Shown one piece after another: positions 17,865 through 26,130 of a DNA stretch of 64,000 bases. Within the stretch, counting starts at the first letter, position 1. Every line of letters begins with the position of its first letter. Below the pieces are notes generated by a model that was not told the origin of the DNA, ran no database searches, and saw only the letters and a program-made list of their open reading frames with translations. Origin of the DNA: Fuerstiella sp041398845 (GTDB taxonomy: Bacteria; Planctomycetota; Planctomycetia; Planctomycetales; Planctomycetaceae); NCBI GenBank assembly GCA_041398845.1, contig JAWKTZ010000006.1, positions 1,488,001-1,552,000 on the forward strand, given 5' to 3'. Both the position numbers and the translations under genes were made by a program.

Positions 17865-19162
17865 CAGGTGTCCTCCGTTTCTGTCGCCGAATACTCTTCG
17901 GGTTCAATCAATGCTCGCAGTTGACCGCGAGGACTCACTTCAATTGCCGTAAACCGCCAGCCGTTGCTCCTGATGCAGTCGCCGACCTGAGGCAGACGTT
18001 CCAGTTCGTCATGAAACAGCCCGGCCAGAGTATTCAGGGCCTCTTCGTCAGCATCGAACGAAATCCGCAGATGGCGATACAGGTATCGCAGAGTAACCAG
18101 TCCTTCGGCGTGATACCGATTGTCTCCGATCGTAATCAGCGGTTCACGGCGCAGAATGCGTCGAGTCCGCGACGGAGAATCGCTGAAGATGGTTTCCAGC
18201 AGGTCTTCATAATTCACCGTCCCCACCATTTCACCGTGTTCATGGACAACAATGGCAACGCTGCTGTAGCGATTGCGCAGTTCCGCCAGAACATAAGCCA
18301 GAGATGCACACCAGGGGACGTAAATGACGGATTCGGAAAGTTCTGCAAACGTCGCTGTCGTGCGGCCGGTGATTCGCGACAGAGCAACGGAACGGCGAAA
18401 TGTGTCGTTGTCGTCTTCCTTCACCATCAGGTAATCCACATGGGCGATCGACGAAGCACTCAGCGTGTCAAGCGTTTCTTCCGGAGCCACCGTGATGCTC
18501 AGATTACGCGGTCGCATGATCTCTTCGACGAAGACTTCGTTCAGATCAAGAATGTTGTGCAGCACCTGCTGTTCCGCCTCAAGCAGCTCACTGGCCAGGG
18601 CGGCGGACGCGTCGATTGCTTTCTCCAGATCTTCCGGCTGCAGATGGGGTTCCGGGACAACGTGCGGCCAGAATGCGCGCCGCAGAATCTGAGCGATCCG
18701 GCCCAGCAGCGGAATCACCGGGTCCAGAATTCTGACGGCCGCCGCCAGCGGCCAACTGGCTACCGGAGCAATCTGCTGACGAAAGACAACCGCAACACTC
18801 TTGGGTGTCACTTCCCCCAGCACAATCATGCCCACAAGGTTCAGAACCCCCAGCACCGCCGCCACCATTCGAAACTGCCCGGCAGTCAGCTTCTGAATCA
18901 CCACGATGCCAATGGTGAAGTATGCCAGATTGATCAGCAGGTTCCAGAACAGGACGGCCGTCAGCAGGCGATCCGGGTCGGCCATCAGAGTCGCCACCAT
19001 TCGCTGCCGACTGTTGCCGGCTCCGAATCGTCGGATCTGATCACGTGACAGAAAAAAGAACGCTGTTTCACTGGCGGAAAAAAACGCGGAGCACAACACC
19101 AGTGCGAGCATCAGAACTGTGCCGGGTAACCAGATACCGACAGATTCCACAAATTCAGACAT
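17864..19162 (-). CDS. CNNM/CorC-type DUF21-CBS-CorC_HlyC membrane protein (first of a pair)
   Basis: 432 residues from the ATG at 19162, chosen because the DUF21 domain opens immediately (VLMLALVLCSAFFSASETAFFFLSRD). VGMIVLGEVTPKSVAVVF is the conserved TM loop. CBS repeats follow (VEEIMRPRNLSITVAPEETLD, VLAELRNRYSSVAIVVHEHG). The C-terminal transporter-associated CorC domain (YHAEGLVTLRYLYRHL, ADEEALNTLAGLFHDELERLPQVGD) is complete. Relatives are implicated in Mg2+/Co2+ export. It is translationally coupled to the shorter paralogue downstream and lies 35 bases after the haem-motif lipoprotein gene. Confidence 0.9.
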   Translation of the reverse strand: MSEFVESVGIWLPGTVLMLALVLCSAFFSASETAFFFLSRDQIRRFGAGNSRQRMVATLMADPDRLLTAVLFWNLLINLAYFTIGIVVIQKLTAGQFRMVAAVLGVLNLVGMIVLGEVTPKSVAVVFRQQIAPVASWPLAAAVRILDPVIPLLGRIAQILRRAFWPHVVPEPHLQPEDLEKAIDASAALASELLEAEQQVLHNILDLNEVFVEEIMRPRNLSITVAPEETLDTLSASSIAHVDYLMVKEDDNDTFRRSVALSRITGRTTATFAELSESVIYVPWCASLAYVLAELRNRYSSVAIVVHEHGEMVGTVNYEDLLETIFSDSPSRTRRILRREPLITIGDNRYHAEGLVTLRYLYRHLRISFDADEEALNTLAGLFHDELERLPQVGDCIRSNGWRFTAIEVSPRGQLRALIEPEEYSATETEDT

Positions 19163-19197
19163 GAGGCGATGAGTCAGAAGTATCCGGAGTTCTGCCG

Positions 19198-20532
19198 TCA
19201 GCAGAAAAGGGTTACCGGCTGGATGTAGCCTCGAATGATAAAGGGATGTCGACCGGCCAACAAACGACTTGTCGAGTGTCGGCGTCCCCCGACCGCCGGG
19301 CCATGACACGATTCGCAGCCGACGTTCGTTCGCTGTTCGCTGAGCTTTCGAGACACAAAGCCACCTGGCAGGCCGTAACCGGTGGTGTGGCACTGCTGGC
19401 AATACGGGTCCACGTGAGCTCCTTCGCTGACCAGTCGTTCCCACGCGTGAGCGTGTGGGGTTGATGCCAAGTGATCGCTGGTTTCCGTGTGGCAGTCGCG
19501 GCAGCTTTCCGTGCCGGCCACCTTGAGACTGTCGGCACTTTGCAGGTCACCGCCTTCGACAAACCCACTTTCGCTGGCCGCAAAGTCACGATCTTCCAGA
19601 AACCTGCGGAAGGCAGTCAGGTTCTGTGTTTGAAGAACATGGTCCGGGAAGTCGGTCGACATCTCGACCACTCGACCCACCGGTGTCGCCGTGTTCGGAT
19701 CAAACGTCACTTCTGCCAGAAACTTGCCCTTGTTTGTTGCCGATGTCAGCAGAGTCTGGCCGATTGTCTCCGGCGACAGAGCCTGGCCGGTGGGTCCGCC
19801 AATGATGACGTCGGCTTCCGGCAGAGTTTCCGCCAGTTGCCGCAGTTCATCGGCCGGAAGATATGCCAGCACGACCAACTGGTCGTACTCTGTATCGACA
19901 ACATCCAGCAGCGACAGAATCGCCGCTGCCGGTTCACTGATCCTGACGCCATCCGTTGTGTGCCTCGGCGACACGACTCCTGCAAGAAGGAACGTCTGTC
20001 CGCCCTGAACAGTGAGCACATGTGACACGGCTGCCGAATCACCATGGACCGGACCTGCATTCGTGGAAAGGAACGTGACTCCGGTGTCGTTCGACAGTTC
20101 CGCCAGAGCCTCCATTCCGAAAGCAAGCTCAGCCGCACCAACATTGTGTGCCACCAGTCCCATTTGCGCTTCGCCCTTCAGGATGGCTCGAAAGCGTTCG
20201 CGCTGATACGGAGCTGTTCCGTCGGCGGCACCGCCCACGTCCACCACAAGCACTTCTGCCGACTCGCGGCGCTCGGCCACATAGGTTCCTCGCCGCAGCA
20301 AGCCGCCTGATTGATTGGCCGTGCAACCACAGGGAATGATCCACCCGTGAGTATCACCGCTGGCGATGAGGCACACGGTCGATTGCTTTGTGTCGAGCTC
20401 CCGCGAGTTTGCCGTCGTGGCGGGAGTTGAAGCATTGCAACCAATGAACAGCAGCAACACCGCAGCTCGTAGCTCGATCGCTCTGAGTTGAGCAGCAATG
20501 GTTTCGATTTGTCCTGAGCGGTTGGATTTCAT
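19198..20532 (-). CDS. Lipoprotein with calcineurin-type phosphoesterase-like domain and three CxxCH haem motifs; probably 3'-truncated
   Basis: 444 residues. The N-terminus has a lipobox-like LLLFIGCNAS, placing it on the outer face of a membrane. The central domain (CLIASGDTHGWIIPCGCT, VLVVDVGGA, NVGAAELAFGMEAL) resembles 5'-nucleotidase/UshA metallophosphatases, although the metal site looks incomplete. The C-terminal part has c-type haem motifs CRDCH, CQQCH and CESCH with distal His-rich spacing, a multihaem cytochrome arrangement. Directly after CESCHGP the sequence changes to a low-complexity tail and stops, whereas relatives usually continue with another haem motif, so a 3' deletion or frameshift is likely. 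It is the first gene of the run leading to the CNNM pair. Confidence 0.75.
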   Translation of the reverse strand: MKSNRSGQIETIAAQLRAIELRAAVLLLFIGCNASTPATTANSRELDTKQSTVCLIASGDTHGWIIPCGCTANQSGGLLRRGTYVAERRESAEVLVVDVGGAADGTAPYQRERFRAILKGEAQMGLVAHNVGAAELAFGMEALAELSNDTGVTFLSTNAGPVHGDSAAVSHVLTVQGGQTFLLAGVVSPRHTTDGVRISEPAAAILSLLDVVDTEYDQLVVLAYLPADELRQLAETLPEADVIIGGPTGQALSPETIGQTLLTSATNKGKFLAEVTFDPNTATPVGRVVEMSTDFPDHVLQTQNLTAFRRFLEDRDFAASESGFVEGGDLQSADSLKVAGTESCRDCHTETSDHLASTPHAHAWERLVSEGAHVDPYCQQCHTTGYGLPGGFVSRKLSEQRTNVGCESCHGPAVGGRRHSTSRLLAGRHPFIIRGYIQPVTLFC

Positions 20533-20619
20533 TCAAAAGCCTGCATCAGGTTCATTCGCCAGCGGTGTGACAAAACGCGCAGTGTGTGAACAACTCAACT
20601 TGGTGAAATCAAGCCACGA
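20533..20619. other. Short intergenic region
   Basis: 87 bases between the DUF4159 stop and the start of the haem-motif lipoprotein. No terminator hairpin or other element was recognised. Confidence 0.4.
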
Positions 20620-21558
20620 TCAAAACAACAGCGCATAGGCCAGAATATTCACGTTCACGTCAATGCAGTTGGTGATTTCATTGCCGCCGCAGCAGCAGCA
20701 ACCCTGCGCATGAGCGGTGTCGTTCAGGCCGTCTTCTGAGTAAATCATGCACAGGCGACCGTCGAGCGTGATGCCTTCCAGCGGCCTCGGAGTTCCGTGT
20801 TTTGCCTTCAACGATTCAATGCGGTGTACCGTGTTGAAGACCGGGTGGTCGTAGCCGACCGGAGTTGTTGAATTGTCCGGAAACATGGCCGCCAGTTCCC
20901 GGCGAAAGCTGCGGTTCCATTCCTTCGACGAACAGCCAGCCGAAGACAGCAGAAATCCACCTCGATTCAGGTACTGGCGCAGGTTCTCGCGCTCGGAATC
21001 TGTCAGAGTAAATTCGCCTTCGCCCGTCATGATGACCATCGGAAAGTTGAAGATCTCGTCAGAGCTGAGTTTGACTGCGTGAAAACGACGGCTGGTGGAA
21101 ATCGAGGAATCTCGTTCCGCTGCTGCCAGAAAGTGGTCAGAAAAGCACTGGCTGCTCTTGACGCCGGCATAGATCAAATTCGCTACCTGCACGACACTGT
21201 CCGCTTCACCACCGACCTGCCCGGGATCAGGAACAAACGGAGCAGCGTCACCGGGCAGGTTGGCTTTTGGTGGGGTGTCGTCGGCGAAGGCTGACGCGGT
21301 CAAGAGCATGAGCAGTAACATCCCAGCGCCGGCGAGCAAACGCCTCGCATCAAAGGGTGGCACATCTTCAAAGACGGTGTGTCGCGACGCGATGGAAAAC
21401 TGCGATCCGACGTTCGATTCACGGACAACGTGGTTTTCTGCAGCCACCGCTGAATCACAGTTTCCGATGACTGCCCCACACATCTTGCCTGAACGGCAAG
21501 GTGTGCCACCCGCAGACGAGAGAAGTGCGAAAGCATGGCGGCGTTGCCTGTGGTCCAT
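20620..21558 (-). CDS. DUF4159 protein with Cys-rich CCCC motif
   Basis: 312 residues if the ATG at 21558 is used, three bases after the preceding stop. A signal-like hydrophobic segment (GMLLLMLLTASAFADD) only appears near residue 80, so a later GTG or TTG start is possible. The DUF4159 core has VQVANLIYAGVKSSQCFSDHF, FNFPMVIMTGEGEFTLTDSE, LRQYLNRGGFLLSSAGCSSK and YDHPVFNTVHRI. These fit the amidotransferase-like fold, and the family's terminal CCCCGGNEITNC motif is present. DUF4159 genes usually close planctomycete MoxR/BatA operons, as here. It is the only gene of this second locus that seems intact. Confidence 0.85.
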   Translation of the reverse strand: MDHRQRRHAFALLSSAGGTPCRSGKMCGAVIGNCDSAVAAENHVVRESNVGSQFSIASRHTVFEDVPPFDARRLLAGAGMLLLMLLTASAFADDTPPKANLPGDAAPFVPDPGQVGGEADSVVQVANLIYAGVKSSQCFSDHFLAAAERDSSISTSRRFHAVKLSSDEIFNFPMVIMTGEGEFTLTDSERENLRQYLNRGGFLLSSAGCSSKEWNRSFRRELAAMFPDNSTTPVGYDHPVFNTVHRIESLKAKHGTPRPLEGITLDGRLCMIYSEDGLNDTAHAQGCCCCGGNEITNCIDVNVNILAYALLF

Positions 21559-21561
21559 CGT

Positions 21562-24423
21562 TTATTCCTCCAGATCTTCCGCAAGGCGTTGTAGATATTG
21601 GCCGGCCTGGCGTCGGTATTGAATGGGTACGCCCCAGTCGGCTCCGCCGTACGCCGGATTGGTCTGGTGAGCTTCAAAGCCTGAGCCACCGCTGTTTTGT
21701 CCGTCCGCGAACGGGTCGGTGTAGACGCCGCCGATGTTGTCAGAATTCGATTCGCCCATCGACGAGTTGGCCGGATCGAACTGAGGTTCTCCGCCATACA
21801 GGCCCACGTTATTCATCGTCGACATCTGGGAGCTGTAGCCGCCGGAACCTGCCATTCCCAGACCCATGCCTCCCTGTTTCACCCCGGTTCCCGGTTTCAT
21901 GCCGGGCGAAAGCTGTTGCAGAGTGTTGGACATGCACTGGCCGAGTCCCGGGTTGAATTTCGGAAGACAATTTCCGGCGGCTTCTCCCATGCCGTTGCAC
22001 TGGGAAAGAAACTGTTCCAGCAGAGTCGCCGCTTTGTCGGCATGAGCATGTCCGCTGGTGCCATCGAATTCTGTCAACGAACCTTCGGCATTTGCCATTT
22101 CGCCGCCCGCTTCGCATTCACGTACAGCTTTGGCGAATTCGAGGGCCGTGCTGCGCAATTCCTCGAGTTCCGGGGCGTCCGGCAGGCTGTTGGCATGTTC
22201 TTCAATGCGGTCAAGCAAGTCGTTTAACTGCTCGCGATTGCGATGCTGTTCTTCTTCCAGTTCCCGCATTCGAGCCCGAATCTGCGGATCACTGTTGGCG
22301 TTCTGGCCCTTCAACGATTGAAGCCGATCGGCGAGCTCCCGCTGTTTCATCGCAAGCTGAGTGAATTCGGATTCGGCCTGCTTGAGTGGCAGAACCTGAG
22401 CGAGTTGTTCCAGCGGCTGCATCGCTTCTTCCTGATGTCGCTGCTGTTCCTTTTTCATTGCATCCAGTTGTTTTTGAATCTGTTCGAATGCCTCTTGGTT
22501 GGTCGCATTCGGTTGCTGAGCGGTCCTTGAAATCTGTTCACTCATTTCGCGAAGCTTGTCCGCCATTTCCTTCAATTGAGGTGCCAGTTCCTGATCCAGT
22601 TCCAGCGGCAGCGGCGTTTCGCCCAGCTTCTGAATCGCATCCGCTTCCTTTTGCATCTCTTCCGCAACCTGCTGCATCTCCTGACGCAGTTCTTCCGCCA
22701 GTTCGGAATCCTGTGGTGCCGCTTCCAGTTGCTCCTTCAGCTTTTCCATTTCGTCAGCAGGTTTTTCCAGCCGACGTTGAGCCTGCTGGTACCGATTCTG
22801 CATCGTCTTCATGCCCTCTTTCTGCCGCTGGATTCGGTCGAAGTCTTCCTGCGAAATAATGCGAACGGAAACAATGCTGCTTTCGGCACCTTGGCCACCG
22901 ATTCGCAGCCAGCTCAAATCGTCGCCTCGTTCGGTGATCTGAATTCGGAAGCGTTCTTCATTGCCGACCGCGTTTCGTCCCGTCGCCCAGCGCACGGGGA
23001 GTAGTCGTGACAGTTTCTGATTCGGTTCGGCCACCGGGGAACCACGATAACAAACCAGCGACCCGCCATCCTGAGCAATCCACGCGCGAATGTTTTCGAC
23101 GGCCATGTCGCTCAGATACGATTCCGCTTCGCGCCCCAGCAACAGAATCTGGTATTCGCTCAGCCTGTCACGATCCTGCAGGACGGATTGCGCGTTGTCC
23201 ATGAATTCCATTTCTTCACGACGCTGAAACCGAAGCCGGGAGTCTCTCGATTCGGTTCCGTCATTGCTTACCCCGCGATCAGCCCCCTCACCTGTCCTGC
23301 GGACATCTTCACCCTCTCGGGGGAGCCGAGCATCGCCAACAGAATCCACCAGCATCAGTTTTCGCCACAGGTAGCGTTCGCTGGCGACTCGCACGATGCA
23401 GTCCACTTCCAAAGACGGATCGTCGGTCAGCATACGCAGCAGAAACTTGGCGTCCCAATACGGCTTGCCCTCCAGGACAAGAGCCTTCACTGGCTTGTCG
23501 ACAACACGCACCTGAAACGTCGTGGCGTTATTCGCCGGCGTCGCCTCACCCGGCAGAGCGGTGGCCCTGACCTGATACTGAAACAGCCCGGTTTCCGGGG
23601 ACTCAATCATGAACGATGTGTCCGTTGTGCCATTGGGAAGGATGGGTGCCTGTTGAGTCGTTTCGGTTCCGTCGGGGCCGGTCAGTGTCACATCGACACG
23701 GTAACCAACAGCACCATGCTGTTGCAGTTCGACGAGTACCGGAATCGACTGTCCCACAAAGGCCAGCTCCTGGCTGCGAGGAACTCGGATTTCCAGATCG
23801 TTGACGTGCACGTCTGCTCCCAGAGTCGTCGTAAACACCGGAGTGTCCCATGCTCTGGCGCTTTCCGCCGCCTCGATCGCCCGACCCACCGAGCCTGGTG
23901 CGTTGTGAACTCCATCACTCAACATCAGCACCGCCTGCCCCTGCGGCCGATCGCTGACCAGTGCGTCCATCAACGGCGTCGACAGATTGGTGACCGCTCC
24001 GTCCGGAACGGTCATCTGAAGTTGATCAGCATCGACCGGACGAGACGCTTCGGCAAACATCTGCAAGCGAACGTCGAACTGTCTGGAAAGGTCGTCTGCG
24101 AGTTCCGCCGCTGCCTTCGCTGCGGCGCTGAACCTGGTGATTCCCTTTTCGTCAGCGGTGGCCATGCTTTCGGATCGATCCACCAGAATTGTCAGCAGCG
24201 GTTTGCCGGCCGGAGGCGGCAGAGGTTCCAGCCACAGCGGATTCAGCAGCACGACCAGCACAGTGCCAATCCCAACGGCTGTCAGTCCCATGATCACCAA
24301 CCACAACGTTCGACCACACGCCCCAGGGCGCTTCATCGCGTACCAGACCCACAGCGCAACAGCCAACACCGCCATGGTGACCCAGGCGATCGGTGGCAGA
24401 AGTGGTTCGAAGGTGAGTGTCAT
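21562..24423 (-). CDS. Fused or internally deleted VWA/amidotransferase N-part joined to a coiled-coil C-part
   Basis: 953 residues from the ATG at 24423. The first part has TM helices (VTMAVLAVALWVWYAMKR, MGLTAVGIGTVLVVLLNPLW), a VWA domain (LTILVDRSESMATADEKG, AVLMLSDGVHNAPG) and an amidotransferase-like region (ALVLEGKPYWDAKFLLRML, SEYQILLLGREAES, WIAQDGGSLVCYRG). This matches the protein at 10481-13024. After LSWLRIGGQGAESS it changes without warning into SVRIISQEDFDRI and about 400 residues of Gln/Glu-rich coiled coil. A Gly/Asn-rich tail follows, ending YRRQAGQYLQRLAEDLEE. That C-part is the end of a separate large protein in related operons. An in-frame internal deletion fusing two genes near 22875-22895 is the simplest reading. 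Confidence 0.75.
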   Translation of the reverse strand: MTLTFEPLLPPIAWVTMAVLAVALWVWYAMKRPGACGRTLWLVIMGLTAVGIGTVLVVLLNPLWLEPLPPPAGKPLLTILVDRSESMATADEKGITRFSAAAKAAAELADDLSRQFDVRLQMFAEASRPVDADQLQMTVPDGAVTNLSTPLMDALVSDRPQGQAVLMLSDGVHNAPGSVGRAIEAAESARAWDTPVFTTTLGADVHVNDLEIRVPRSQELAFVGQSIPVLVELQQHGAVGYRVDVTLTGPDGTETTQQAPILPNGTTDTSFMIESPETGLFQYQVRATALPGEATPANNATTFQVRVVDKPVKALVLEGKPYWDAKFLLRMLTDDPSLEVDCIVRVASERYLWRKLMLVDSVGDARLPREGEDVRRTGEGADRGVSNDGTESRDSRLRFQRREEMEFMDNAQSVLQDRDRLSEYQILLLGREAESYLSDMAVENIRAWIAQDGGSLVCYRGSPVAEPNQKLSRLLPVRWATGRNAVGNEERFRIQITERGDDLSWLRIGGQGAESSIVSVRIISQEDFDRIQRQKEGMKTMQNRYQQAQRRLEKPADEMEKLKEQLEAAPQDSELAEELRQEMQQVAEEMQKEADAIQKLGETPLPLELDQELAPQLKEMADKLREMSEQISRTAQQPNATNQEAFEQIQKQLDAMKKEQQRHQEEAMQPLEQLAQVLPLKQAESEFTQLAMKQRELADRLQSLKGQNANSDPQIRARMRELEEEQHRNREQLNDLLDRIEEHANSLPDAPELEELRSTALEFAKAVRECEAGGEMANAEGSLTEFDGTSGHAHADKAATLLEQFLSQCNGMGEAAGNCLPKFNPGLGQCMSNTLQQLSPGMKPGTGVKQGGMGLGMAGSGGYSSQMSTMNNVGLYGGEPQFDPANSSMGESNSDNIGGVYTDPFADGQNSGGSGFEAHQTNPAYGGADWGVPIQYRRQAGQYLQRLAEDLEE
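23282..23326. repeat. Imperfect palindromic repeat inserted in frame in the VWA gene
   Basis: GCCCCCTCACC on the left and CTCTCGGGGGAGC on the right enclose GTCC-TGC-GGAC. The sequence resembles the short palindromic intergenic repeats seen in many planctomycetes and proteobacteria. It encodes about 15 charged residues (LPREGEDVRRTGEGAD on the minus strand) that interrupt an otherwise conserved domain. Confidence 0.6.
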
Positions 24424-24425
24424 GG

Positions 24426-24783
24426 TCAGGCCCTGAAGAGTTTCAAAGTAAGCATCTCCAGCAACACACAACACATGCAGCCCGCCGTCCCGTGCTGCCA
24501 TGCTTTGACTGCAGTCCAGCAGAATGATCCGCGTGACGCCGGCCGCTTCACCGACGTCTTCCGTCTTCGTCTGATGCAGCAAAGGTCGAGCGATCGCGGC
24601 GGCAATCAGCAGCACGGCCGCCGTACGGAACAGCAACACCAGCAGGTCTCGCAGACGATATCGAGCTCGCCGTTGCGCCCTGAATGAATCGCAATGTGGA
24701 CACGGGATATCGAGTCGGGCGCGGACGCGTCAGCCAGTGTATCACCACCGGCAGCGCCGCCGCCGCAACTCCGACTATCAATG
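24426..24783 (-). pseudogene. BatA-like gene remnant with frameshift and large internal deletion
   Basis: The minus strand reads a BatA first helix, IVGVAAAALPVVIHWLTRPR, and VSTLRFI. The frame is then lost at the ATTCATTCA tandem (TGAATGAAT at 24681-24689). Reading resumes in another frame as RAQRRARYRLRDLLVLLFR, the second helix, and the VWA strand ILLDCSQSMAARDGG. At about 24475-24487 it jumps to LLEMLTLKLFRA and stop (24426), which looks like the C-terminal end of a BatA protein. A full BatA is about 700 residues, so most of the gene is missing. No good start codon exists; TTG at 24781 is the only candidate. Confidence 0.75.
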
Positions 24784-24884
24784 CCCGGGAATTCGCGAAC
24801 GTCTGTTTCTGATCAGCCCTTTTGTCGACCTCAACGTTCCGCCACTGGGTTCATCCCGGTGGTTCTCAGGATTCTGCACAACCG
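24784..24884. other. Short gap between MoxR/DUF58 chimera and BatA remnant
   Basis: 101 bases with no recognisable coding or regulatory element. In intact operons these genes usually abut, so further sequence may have been lost or scrambled here. Confidence 0.4.
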
Positions 24885-25238
24885 TTACCCCGATCTTTCC
24901 ACCAAAAAACTGCTCAACACTTCCACCCATGGCTGCGACAACGACACTCGCCGATAATCGCAGCCCGTTGCCAGTGCAAACGTACGCACTTTTGCCAGAT
25001 GATCGGCGAATGCCCGCTCGTATTCGTCGCGAATCTCGGCCGGCGAACATGTCTTGGCGAGCCCCGGCACACCAACCAGCAGAGCATGCGATCCGGTGAG
25101 GGCACAGGTCAGCAGGAGGTCGATTGTTTCGTCCTGCCCGACAACGGTTTCGTGAAGCTGCGTGCGAATGTCCCGCACGCGACCGGCGAATTGGCGAATC
25201 TGGTCTTCCGCGAGACCGTTGGCTGTAGCTGCCGTCAT
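24885..25238 (-). pseudogene. Chimeric remnant: MoxR N-terminus joined to DUF58 C-terminus
   Basis: 117 codons from the ATG at 25238. Residues 1 to about 63 are a MoxR N-terminus: VGQDETIDLLLTCALTGSHALL and Walker A GVPGLAKT. At about 25041-25055 the sequence changes to SPAEIRDEYERAFADHL and TGCDYRRVSLSQPWVEVLSSFL. That is the C-terminal end of a DUF58 protein and matches the type of sequence at the end of the intact gene at 7129-8022. Walker B, the sensor motifs and the lid of MoxR, and the whole VWA-like core of DUF58, are absent. The join is in frame. It cannot be a functional ATPase. Confidence 0.85.
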
Positions 25239-25424
25239 GGAACTTCCCAAATTCGTCTGAAGAATTGCCGAATGCCTGATTTCGGTGAGGCGAGCAGTCA
25301 CCATTCGCTCCTTGACCGAAATTCGTAACGCCATGTCGTATATCATTCCGGGCAACCCGGCAGATTGATACCGAACGGACGAATTTCCTTACCTGACCCA
25401 ACGGGACTGCCTGACGAGGCCGGA
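25239..25424. other. Divergent intergenic region between MoxR remnant and ECF sigma gene
   Basis: 186 bases separating the divergent loci. It should hold the promoter of the sigma/FecR-VIT operon. TTGACC at 25312 and TATATC at 25339 are present but 21 bases apart, too far for a confident promoter call. Confidence 0.35.
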
Positions 25425-26051
25425 ATGCAGATAACCGAACAGGCAGACCTGGCTCAAAGGCTGCTCGACGATGACGAACAGGCGCTGGACGACATTCTGC
25501 GCTCGTTCGGCCCCGTGATTCTTGTTGTCTTGACCAGACGATATGAAAACGTTTTGAAGGAACCGGATATCGAAGACGTCATGTCCATCGGATTGTTTCG
25601 ACTGTGGGTGAATCGAGCACGCTTCAACAGCTCAAAGGCGTCACTGAAAGTCTGGTTCTATCGCATTGTGGAAAACGCCGCTCGTGATGTATTGCGATAC
25701 GGCTGGCATAAGGCTCGCCTGCTGGAAGTCCATTCCGATGCGGCATTGCTCGGAATCGCTGACCCATCATCGAACGGACATTCGGAAGCGACCAGAGCTT
25801 CGCCAACAGACGAACAACTTGCGTTGCGCGAAATCGTGGCGCAACTGCCGGAACGACAGCAATACATCGTGATGGCGGATGCCGCTGCGAAAGACGGCGT
25901 CGCGTCCAGCCAGTTGCTGGGTGATGAACTGGGCATTCCCGCTTCGTCAGTGCGAGTCTATCGCAAACGTGCGCTGGATCGCATTCGTGATGAGTTCTCA
26001 AAACGAGGACACGATGTGCCGGAGACAAAGTCGCCATCACTCTCCGAGTGA
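25425..26051 (+). CDS. ECF-type RNA polymerase sigma factor
   Basis: 208 residues from the ATG at 25425, which has GAGG 5 bases upstream; a TTG at 25365 would add 20 unconvincing residues. Region 2 is visible as DIEDVMSIGLFRLWVNRARFNSSKASLKVWFYRIVENAARDVLR with the usual aromatic core. Region 4 follows: LREIVAQLPERQQYIVMAD, LLGDELGIPASSVRVYRKRALDRIRDEF, a helix-turn-helix. It is followed after 79 bases by the FecR-containing membrane protein on the same strand, the usual position of an anti-sigma factor. Confidence 0.88.
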   Translation: MQITEQADLAQRLLDDDEQALDDILRSFGPVILVVLTRRYENVLKEPDIEDVMSIGLFRLWVNRARFNSSKASLKVWFYRIVENAARDVLRYGWHKARLLEVHSDAALLGIADPSSNGHSEATRASPTDEQLALREIVAQLPERQQYIVMADAAAKDGVASSQLLGDELGIPASSVRVYRKRALDRIRDEFSKRGHDVPETKSPSLSE

Positions 26052-26130
26052 TGCAGCCCGCAGATCGGCGTCCGGACGTTGTCAGTCGGAGAGCGACGGC
26101 GGTGGATGTGATACCAGACAGGACAATTCC

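Noticed and set aside
23188..24687. 499-codon plus-strand reading frame
   Set aside because: Antisense to the VWA/coiled-coil gene, with His/Arg/Gln-rich shadow composition and no family motif.
25879..26130. Extended N-terminus for the FecR-VIT protein
   Set aside because: It overlaps the sigma gene in another frame and has no protein-like character; the ATG at 26131 begins the recognisable sequence.
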